Shown here: positions 55,209-64,000 of the stretch, one piece after another
How the letters are laid out: each line of letters begins with the position of its first letter
How positions within the stretch are numbered: position 1 is the first letter of the stretch
NCBI RefSeq assembly: GCF_029873635.1
Contig: NC_080419.1
Coordinates: forward strand, 77,240,597 to 77,304,596
Source of the DNA: Malania oleifera
Taxonomy: Eukaryota > Streptophyta > Magnoliopsida > Santalales > Ximeniaceae
DNA: 64,000 bases
Reading direction: 5' to 3'
Position numbers and translations under genes: made by a program
Notes under the pieces: model-generated
Told to the model about the DNA's origin: nothing
Seen by the model: the letters and a program-made list of their open reading frames with translations, nothing else
Databases searched by the model: none

Positions 55209-58200
55209 CTATTCCTTTCTGTCCATAATTTGCACTGGTACCTCCTTATAGACTAGTGAATCACTGAGCTCTAACTCACCATAGCTGATAATATGAGAAG
55301 GATTTAGGACATATTTCCTCAACATAGATACATGAAATACGTCGTGCATCCTGGATAGTGTAGGTGGTAAAGCTAGCCTATAGGCCACCGGCCCCACTTT
55401 CTCTAAAATCTCAAACGGACCGATAAACCTATGGCTAAGTTTACCCTTCTTTCCGAATCTCATAACTCCTTTCAATGGAGCTATCTTCAGAAATACATGA
55501 TCAACAGCGTCGAATTCCAAATTCCTGCGGTGATTGTCGGCATAACTCTTCTATCGGCTCTTAGCTGCATTGATTCTATCCCTCATAAGTCAAACTTTAT
55601 CATACGCCTACTGTACCAGCTCTGACCCCACAACTCGCCATTCACCCATCTCATCCCAATACAAAAGAGATCGACATCTCCTACCGTACAGTGCTTCAAA
55701 TGGTGTCATGTCAATACTGGACTGATAATTGTTATTATAAACCGATCTCTACCAGCGACATGAACTGAGTCCAACTACCCCCAAAGTCTAATACACATGC
55801 TCGGAGCATATCTTCTAGTATCTATATCGTCCGCTCAGTTTACCTGTCTGACTAAGGATGGAATGCCATGCTAAATGATAGTTGAGACCCTAGAGCTTCC
55901 TGCAAACTTTTCCAAAAACGTGACGTAAAGTGCGAGTCTCGATCCGACACTATGGATAATGGCACCCCATGAGAATGAACTATCTCCTAGACATAAATCT
56001 CCACTAAACGGCTGAGGGGATAGCTGATCTTAATAGGGAGAAAATGAGTGGTCTTAGTCAACCGGTCTACTATCACCCAAATCGCATTCTAACCATACGA
56101 TGTTGACGCAGCTTTGAGACAAAATCCATACATATGTGATCCCATTTCCACTCTGGGAAAAATAGCTGCTGCAACTGACCTATCGGTCTCTGGTGCTCAG
56201 CTTTTACCTGCTGGCACGTCAAGCACTGGGCTACATACTCAGCAATCTCTCTCTTCATACCACTCTACCAATAAAACTCTTGTAGATCCCTATACATTTT
56301 CGTACTGCCTGGATGAACCGTATGCAAGGATCTATGAGCCTCCACTAAAATAGTCTTTCTGATCTCTATATCGGTAGGAACGCATAATCTGGAATGGAGC
56401 ATCAAAGCTCCGTCATTTGCAATACTGAATTCCTCCCCCTGACCATTTTGCACTCTATCCAACACCTCTGCTAATTCTGGGGCTTTCTTTTGAGTAGCTT
56501 TAATTCTTTCTTGCAGAGTAGGATGTACTACTAGGCTGGCAATACACACTGGAGGATCACTCTCTACGAACTCTATGCCGAGACTCTCCACATCCATCAT
56601 GATCAGATACTGGATCTCCATAGCTGTCAACGCTGATTCCCCAGATTTCCTGCTCAGTGCATCAACTACCACATTTGCTTTCCCTGGGTGGTAACTAATA
56701 GTACAGTCAAAATCCTTAATCAACTCTAACCACCTTCTCTGCCTTATATTCAATTCCTTCTGGGTGAAGAAATACTTCAAACTCTTATGGTTAGAAAAAA
56801 TCTCGCACTGCTTGCCGTATAGGTAATGCCTCTAAATTTTCAACTCGTGTACCACTGCAGACAATTCAAGATCATGGGTAGGGTAGTTCTTTTTGTACTC
56901 TTCCAACTGTCTAGACGCATACGCCACTACCCTGCTATGCTACATTAATACACAGTCAAGTCCTTTAAAAGACGCATCACTGTAGATAGTATAACCCTCA
57001 CCCCCATACGAGATGATCAATACAGGCACTGTGACTAACCTCTGCTTTACTTCCTAAAAACTCTACTCACAGCTGTCGTCCCATTCAAATCTGGCATTTT
57101 TCCTAGTCAATCATATCAGAGGCCCTAATAAAGCTGAGAACCCCTCGACAAAACAACGATAATATTCGGCTAACCCCAAGAAACTCATGATCTCTTGTAC
57201 ATTCCTCGGTTTAGCCCAATTCACTACCGCCTCAATTTTACTGGGATCTACAGAAATTCCATCTCCTGAGATAACATGCCCCAAAAACACAATTTTCTCG
57301 AGCCAAAATTCACATTTACTGAATTTTTCATACAACTTCTTCTTCCTAAGCATATGCAAAACTTGCCTCAAATGTATCTAATGCTCCTCGAATAGACCAG
57401 TACATCATCAATAAAAACAATCACAAACTGATCTTGAAATGGATGGAAAATCTGATTCATCAATTCCATAAATATTGCAAGAGCATTGATTAAACCAAAC
57501 GACATAACAAGGAACTCGTAATGCTCATACCTGGTCCCGAAAGCCATCTTTGATACATCTTCTACTCTCACCTTTACTTGATGGTAACCTGATCTGAGGT
57601 CAATTTTAGAATTACTCGTGTAACCAAGAGCTGATCGAATAAGTTATCGATACGGGGTGGAGGATACTTGTTCTTGATGGTCACTTTAATAATCTCCCTA
57701 TAGTCTATGCACATTCTCATATACCCCATCCTTCTTCTTCATGAACAGTACTGGAGCTCCCCATGGTGATACACTAGGTCATATAAAGCCTTTATTAAGC
57801 AAATCCTGCAACCGATCTTTCAGTTTTGCTAACTCTGTTGGCGCCATTCGGTACAGTGCTTTAGAAATTGGCATTGTACCTGAAAGTAGATCAATGAGAA
57901 AATCTACCTCTCGATCAGGTGGAAAACCTGATAATTCATCTGGAAACACATCTGCAAACTCCTTTACCACTGGCACACTGGTGAGTCCCTGTTGCTTCCT
58001 TTACGAAGGCCACAAACCCCTAACAACCACTCAAGAGTAGTCGTCTTGCCTAAATAGCTGAGATCATCTGAGGTAAATATTGCACTTGACCTTGTAAATC
58101 TGAATTCTGGTTTCCCTGGAGGTCTGAATATCACTTCTCTTGCACAACAGTCTATAATAGCAGAATTAGCTGCTAGCCAATCCATGCCGAAGATGATGTC

Positions 58201-59537
58201 AAACCCGTGCATATCCAGCACCACCAAATCAACATATAAAATTCTCCCTTGAACATCAGCTGGACAACCACGGAGCATCATACTACATCTCACCGCTGAC
58301 CCGGTCGGTGTAGCCACTAATAGTCAACATCTAATGATTGCGTTTCCGCCCCACATAATTTAACACACCCTAAGGACACAAACGAGTGTGTGGCACCAGA
58401 ATCAAAAAGTGCAATAACTTTAAATGAAAACATATTAATCGTACCTGTTAGCAAGTCGCCGGCTTTCTCAACATCACCTGGCGTTAAAGCAAAAACCCTA
58501 GCTGGGGCCATATTCTTCTGCTAGCCTCCACGTGGCGCCTAGTAGCCTCCTCGAGTAGGTCTAGGAGTAGGAGCAGCACCAATCTGAGCCTGGAAATCCC
58601 TCATCACATGCCTTGGATCCCCACATTGATAGCAAACACCTCGCCCAGCACGACACTCCCCTAGGTGCCTCTTCCCACAAGTTGGGCAAATTGGAGGTGG
58701 TTGTACACCCTAAAAATTGTGATTCCTGGTTTCTTGCCTCCGGTCTCTATAGTAGCCACTCCTCTTCCACGAACCACATCTGACCCCTTGTTAGGAACCA
58801 GAAGGTATGGATCTCTTCTTCTGTCTCTGCTCCTCAGCCTCCAACCGCTCTCCAATATCTACTATAGTGTCCCTATCAACCAGCTCGACGAAGTCTTGCA
58901 ACTTCAGAATCGACACTTGCTTATATATTTCTCTCCTCAAGCCTCTTTCAAATTGTCGTACGTTCTTCACCTTATTTGGAATGATGTACAGGGCGAAGCG
59001 AGATAGCTCGATGAACCTCGCCACTTACTACTACACTGACAGCTGTCCCTGCTTTAGATTCAAGAACTCCTCAATCTTAGTCTCCCTAGACGAGGCTGGA
59101 AAATACCTGTCGAAGAATATATCTTTAAACTGCTCCCACGTTATCTCTATAGGTACAATCCTCTACTGCTATAATAATCTCATCGCCGACCACCATCTCT
59201 CGGCCTCTCCAGTTAGTTTATATGCGGCAAATAGTACTCTCTGCTCCTCTAAACATTGCAGCAATGCAACTATTTTCTCTATCTCTTGCACCCAGTTTTT
59301 AGCGACTGCAGGATCTGTCCCTCTTGAGAAAGCTGGAGGATTCATCTTTATGAATTTCTCTATTGAACTACCATGGCCTACCTATGGACCACTCTGTTCC
59401 CTCGAACTCTTGGAAATTTCTGCCATAACTTGCTGTGCCACGCTGCGTAGAACTGTATCTGAATCACTGCTTGCAGTGCCTGAGGGTCCAGCACCCCCAT
59501 TCCCATTAGCGTGGGCACTACTACCACCAGGGTCCAT
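55209..59537 (-). pseudogene. Gypsy gag-pol polyprotein, Tekay type, broken
   Basis: The start is taken at MDPGGSSAHANG (ATG 59535-59537), about 0.3 kb inside the PBS. Order by position: Gag retrotransposon domain (59380-58790); knuckle region (about 58600-58750); protease with FDSGATHSFVS (58317-58511), intact motif; RT (57976-57111) with FIDDVLVYS; RNase H (57100-56640, ...[14 protein letters not shown]...HPGKANVV); integrase zinc finger ([31 protein letters not shown]); integrase C-terminal domain and start of the chromodomain-like tail (55209-55520). Multiple stops and frameshifts interrupt it, and the integrase core is the worst preserved. It encoded all replication functions of the element. 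Confidence 0.9.
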
Positions 59538-59839
59538 CCTGAAAAGCAAATAACTTAACTCAGAACCCCTTTCTCTATACATATCATCCAACTCATATAA
59601 TATATTCTCCTAATTAATTCATCTCTCCTGATCTTAATTCAAGGTTCAATCCTACAATCTAGATACCCAACCCGACGATAATTTACCATGAATTTCCTGA
59701 AATCGTCACCCTAGGAAAATCACACAAACCACCACGGAAGTCCTGAATCTAGACTTCAGAACCACACCTCAAATTCCCTTATCCTATACTCTAGTATTAT
59801 TATTGCTGCACTCTAGAGTCTACAGAACTTAGTATCCTA

Positions 59840-59852
59840 GGCTCTAATACCA
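59840..59852 (-). other. primer-binding site
   Basis: The minus strand reads TGGTATTAGAGCC, one change from the initiator-Met complement, three bases from the LTR. Confidence 0.9.
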
Positions 59853-60768
59853 AACTGTAACGACCTCAAAAATCTTAATATAAATTGAAACATAAAAAAA
59901 TTGAAAAGTCAACCCAAACCCGTGGGTAACGGGGATACCTGTCATTCACAGCGAAAACCTACGTAGCAGTAAATATAAATCACATTCTCAAAATCGTAAT
60001 ATACATAATACTAGAGTCTACTATAATTCCATAATACTGTATTTATGTACAACCTCCAAAAACATCAAAATAACCCTACGATCATACAACAAAAATCTCC
60101 CGATCCTAGATCAATGCTTACCCTTCTAGTAGTGAAACTCAACTCACTCAACGACGGCCTTGACCCGCCGGTCTCTCTGGGTCTCCTGAAAAGTTAATTA
60201 AGTTTGGGGGTGAGACACTTCTCAATAAAGGAAAATAAACTAAATATAGTTGTGTGGCAACATGAATATTTAATGCAGTTATACATATACAATACATTTC
60301 ATAAATCTGTAAACATTCATCGTAACATACTGAATCATCATATACTTTCATATTTTTCTAGTAACTCATATCATTCATGAATCATTTGTTATATTTGATA
60401 ATACTGAAAACATACTCAAGATGAATAACTAGCTGATGTCAGGTATTACCCCCCATGACGGGTTGTGCAGCCCGAAGGCGGGACCCGATAATGGCTGGCC
60501 GACTACTGCCGAGTCAAAAATGTCTATAAGTACGATGGGCCCACCGCACCCTGGTCCAGATTGCCAGGTGGACGTCTACAACTCTACACTGAAAGCCACA
60601 TCGACTATCCATCTCCCACCCCCTTATGGGATGGTTAGCACAAGTCTTAACATAGATATCTGATTTATATAGCTACGGTACCGAGCTCTTGAAACCAAAC
60701 TAAACTAACATCGGTGTTCTAATAACATATAGTACATGATATTATAACATTTTTCATAATTTCATAAA

Positions 60769-60936
60769 TACGGCCTCATGCCGAACATTTCATAATTACA
60801 GCCTCATGCCAAACATTTCACAAATATGGCCTCGTGCCGAACATTTCACAAATACGGCCTTGTGTCAAACATTTCATAAATACGGCCTCATGCCAAACAT
60901 TTCATAAATATGGCCTCATGCCGAACATTTCATATA
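60769..60936. repeat. six-copy 28-bp tandem repeat
   Basis: Units start at 60769, 60797, 60825, 60853, 60881 and 60909. Copy number is identical to the partner LTR. Confidence 0.92.
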
Positions 60937-61644
60937 TAACATTCTGAAAATAAATGAATTATCATGTATTTCAAAATCATCATATACTGCATTATTACGT
61001 AATTCCTGAAAACATGTCTATTCGTAAAATTGCCGTAACATAATATATTTTATGAAAATAATACTCATGCCACAAAATGCTGAATTAAATTATACATTCC
61101 ATCTAAAATTGTAATTCCTGTATACAACAATATTTTCCCAAATATAGATTTACTCAATAATATTCATATGTAATGCATGTTTTTCTGAAAATCAATTTGT
61201 TGAGAAATAATAGTCATTTGCATGGAAAAATAACTGCTTTAGTTTATTCCTTACCTGACTACTGAGAAAGCCCCTAAAATATCCTGGTCTAACACCCGTA
61301 GGATTTCCTAATCAATACCCTTGAAATGAAAACTCCCAGTATTAAACTTCAGTATTTTCACGTGTATATCATTTCGTATAACTACCGTAAGACCAAATTA
61401 GACATAAAAAGCCTTACCTCAATTCAAGGATGATTTTCAACGAAGTTCCACCAACGATCCGCTTCGGCAGATATGCAGAGAACTTCTCCAAAAGCGTCAT
61501 GGTAGCTTCAGATCGTCAATTCGGTGAACGACGGAGCTGGAATCGAAGAGAGAAGGGAGAGAAACCGAATGGAGAGAGAGAGAGGGATATTTTTTTCTAA
61601 ATTTTGACATTCAAATATGGGTTTTTGATATTTATAGAACTGGA

Positions 61645-61840
61645 TTCATTGAAAAGACACGTCACCTCGTCAATGAGTTTTGTAGAAATTTCGTTGACGA
61701 ACCAGCACCTTCGTCGACGAATTTTAGACTTCCCCAAAACCCTCTCTCGGTATCTTCTCGTCGACGAATCTTGCCTTCGTCGACGAGGTCCTCTTATACC
61801 CTTATTGCTGAATCCCCTGTGTTCGTCGCCGAGGCCCTAG
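61645..61840. repeat. cluster of CTCGTCGACGAG-type words
   Basis: Variants include TTCGTTGACGAACC, TTCGTCGACGAATT, CTCGTCGACGAATC and TTCGTCGACGAGGTCC, immediately upstream of the TATA-like box in element orientation. Confidence 0.8.
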
Positions 61841-63474
61841 TAATTTCCCTCGGTTATTCCTTCTGTTAGTATTTCCATTTACCTTCCTCTTTATTTAAAT
61901 ACCATTATTATTCAGGTTGTCACACAAGTACCATAAAGCATACTCCCTCAACAAAGTGATCAAAAGAAAGTTCAAGAGGACCAAGATGTTCAAAACATGT
62001 GGAAGCTTAAAGAATATTGAAGCTTAATTCTAAGAGGATTCAAAGCAAAGATATATGAAGACTTCAAGCTTAGAGAGTTTTTAGGTCTTTAGGATGTCTT
62101 ATGTAAGGACTTCATTATAAATATCATTTTGAAATGCTTTGAAGTTCATTAGGGGTTGATATGGACTTAGAGACCTTATTTTGAAAAACTTGGAAAATGG
62201 TTTTTAAAAGTAATAAAGCAAGATGGCTAAGAGTTTTGAAACTAAATTGAAAAAACAGTTTTTATAAAAGTTCAGGCGATTGACCTATGATTGGTTAAGC
62301 GACTGAAGATTTTTCTTAACTGCTTTTGAATAGGCAGTGAAGGATCAGACAACTAAACCCTGAATCCTCAGGCACCTGACCCTATTTCGAGTTGAAAAAT
62401 TACATTGTGTTTAAAAGGATCAAGAGACTGACCTCGAAGGGCTCAAGCGACTGACCCTCGAATGGCTAGTTTTTAAAACAGCTTTTTAAATCAAAAATTT
62501 GAATTGCTTGTGCCCCAAACTTCGTACAAATTTGAGAAACACTCCAAGTAACTTGGGAAACATGAATTAAACACTTTTTGAGCCTATAAATATATGGTTT
62601 CTAAAATCAAACCTACACCAAGAAATTGAAAATCAATTTTCAAAGTTCCATTGCTAATTCTCTCTCAAAGCTCTCTTGCTGACATATTCTTACTAAGATT
62701 TTGTGAGATATATTGAGTCTCTGATCACTCTTCTTTGAACTCAAACTTTTGAGTTACTGATTCATATCAAGATAAGAATTCCGGTGATACATTCTTGAGT
62801 TTCAAATCTCATTCTCTTTGATATTTACTTTGAAGTATATTAGTGCTATAAATTGTACTAACCAGCTCTATCTGAGAGCATCTCTTGTGCACAAGAATAT
62901 TTTCTTATTTTATTGTTTTCTTTAACAGTTCAAGTTACTGGATTTTGTACCAAGCGTGGGGTATCGCTTGGAGAGGGGGCTCCACCCTAAAGGAGGGATA
63001 GTAACGGTTTGTTCTGCTCACAAAGGAATGTTATAGTGGAATCCTTAGGTGGTCTTGCCTAAAGCGAGGACGTAGGGTGGGTATAAGCCGAACCTCATAA
63101 AAAACTCAGTCTCACTCTCAACCTTTACTTTTTAATTTTTCTGCATGTATAAATTGTATGATTTGTGTATCTAAGTGCAGGTAGCTAAGACAATTGAGAT
63201 TAAGAAAAACTTTTAATTTAAGGAAGTATGTTGATTGATCGTTTATGGAAACCTTAAAGGGAGTATGTTAATCAATCGTTTGTGGAAGCCTTGATTAAAA
63301 GGAGGCATATAAGATCCATAAATATAGGGCTATAATCAAACTCTACGTTGAGTTTTGCAAACACTGATTCAAGGAAGCTGCTGCAACTTTTGTGTTGGTT
63401 AAGTATTTTGTATTTGATTGATTGGTTGATTACATTTTCATTGTTGAAAGTATTTGATTTGTGTGGATTGAGGT

Positions 63475-64000
63475 TGTTAGCTTTGGTATATTCCCAAGAG
63501 GGGGGGTGCATTGGAAATTTAAAAAATTATCTCCTAGGTTAAACTATCCAGCAGCAGTATGTACACAACCTTGGGTCTATCTATGTAATTCTAATCATAC
63601 TTGTAAATAACTGAGCAAATATTTAAACAATTAAAGCTGACTCAGTATTTCTCAATAATTCACAATATTAAAAAAATAAACATTCAAGTGCAGAAAACAA
63701 ATTACGCAAATTAAAATTAGGCACAATAAATGTTATCGGGGTTCAACCAATACTATCTACGTCTTCGCCTCAAGCTCACGAGTAAGAGGGTCTCAATTAT
63801 GACTCACTTAATGGGTGGAGCGACACCATTTACAATCAGGTCAATTAACAGGGCTAGCCTCAACCTATAATCACACCTTACTAGGATGGTGCACCTAACT
63901 TTCTTAACCGGGTCTAAGCCAATTCGAGACTATTCCACAGGGCTAGTCTCCCTCTTCAGGCCCACGTTTGGAATACAAAAGATATAATAATTTACATACA
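63475..64000 (-). mobile_element. minus-oriented Sirevirus-like LTR, cut by the window edge
   Basis: It starts TGTTAGCTTTGGTATATTCCC and carries CAAGAGGGGGGGTGCATTGG, then the GC-rich block (63730-63965, with GGTGGAGCGACACC, GGCTAGCCTCAACC). It closely parallels the LTR at 5002. The right end lies outside the window. Confidence 0.85.

Larger units (their letters stand above)
52755..61924 (-). mobile_element. complete Tekay-type Ty3/Gypsy element with TSD CAAGT
   Basis: It is 9170 bp with paired LTRs (52755-54826 and 59856-61924), both TGTAACGAC... to ...TTGTCACA. CAAGT lies at 52750-52754 and 61925-61929. PBS is at 59840-59852, polypurine tract at 54827-54839, and gag-pol in chromovirus order between. 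The LTR pair differs at roughly 8 in 100 positions over the first 400 bp by eye, and the coding region is broken, so it is old. Confidence 0.95.
59856..61924 (-). mobile_element. 5' LTR of the Tekay-type element
   Basis: 2069 bp, collinear with 52755-54826. GC block at 60445-60640, six 28-bp repeats at 60769-60936, TATTTATAG box at 61629-61637, CTCGTCGACGAG words at 61645-61840. Confidence 0.94.
52606..63474 (+). mobile_element. Sirevirus-like LTR, plus orientation, split by a Gypsy element
   Basis: It starts TGCTGGCCTAACATG (compare TGTTGGCCTAAC, the start of the 11227 LTR read inverted) and continues with TTATTTTGATGATAACAAAT. The LTR resumes after 61929. It has a cluster of GCGACTGACC-type words at 62275-62465, a TATAAATATAT box at 62585-62595, and a GC-rich block at 62950-63100 (GGAGAGGGGGCTCCACCC). 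The 3' end is not seen because a minus LTR begins at 63475. No internal region belongs to it. Confidence 0.75.

Noticed and set aside
58807..59553. 248-codon open frame on the plus strand
   Set aside because: It is exactly antisense to the Gypsy gag at 58500-59537 and shows no domain of its own.

Overview
The window is plant nuclear DNA, most likely from a woody or otherwise repeat-rich eudicot; the species cannot be told from the sequence. It is AT-rich, has one intact host gene, and is mostly nested LTR retrotransposons whose primer-binding sites match initiator-Met tRNA. The single confident gene is an intronless AP2/ERF transcription factor of the DREB type (50086-50859, minus strand). 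It lies in a low-repeat island at about 47.6-52.6 kb that also holds a tRNA-derived SINE with a 19-bp target-site duplication (TSD).

Layout. 1-22393: derivatives of one Sirevirus-like Copia family in alternating orientation (minus 1899-6946, plus 6947-17690, minus 17691-22393). All three keep gag remnants and a shared non-coding stretch but no pol. They are interrupted by two Tekay-type Gypsy LTRs (1-1898 and 14395-16474) and by a solo LTR (8185-12396, TSD GATAA) that itself contains another solo LTR (9060-11227, TSD CCCCT). 22394-47631: a Tork/Tnt1-like Copia whose gag was split by a Tekay-type Gypsy element (23667-46624, TSD TCAAC). That Gypsy carries an LTR insertion in its integrase region (27110-29467) and a Sirevirus-like Copia in its right LTR (33828-45778), which in turn carries a solo LTR (38036-40298, TSD TAATC). 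47632-52605: the gene island. 52606-63474: a Copia-type LTR split by a complete but decayed Tekay-type element (52755-61924, TSD CAAGT) with paired LTRs, PBS, PPT and gag-pol. 63475-64000: the start of another minus-oriented Copia LTR.

All retroelement coding regions are interrupted by stops or frameshifts, so none looks autonomous. The most unusual signals are three. First, each LTR family has its own CpG-rich, dyad-symmetric word repeated in a cluster just upstream of its TATA-like box; this holds for both Copia and Gypsy elements. Second, the Sirevirus-like element has an extra 399-codon reading frame downstream of pol, resembling the 'putative plant transposon protein' family, with a second cluster of the LTR word in front of it. 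Third, rearrangement scars are unusually readable: matching TSDs, a microhomology deletion, inverted LTR junctions and a chimeric Gypsy junction.
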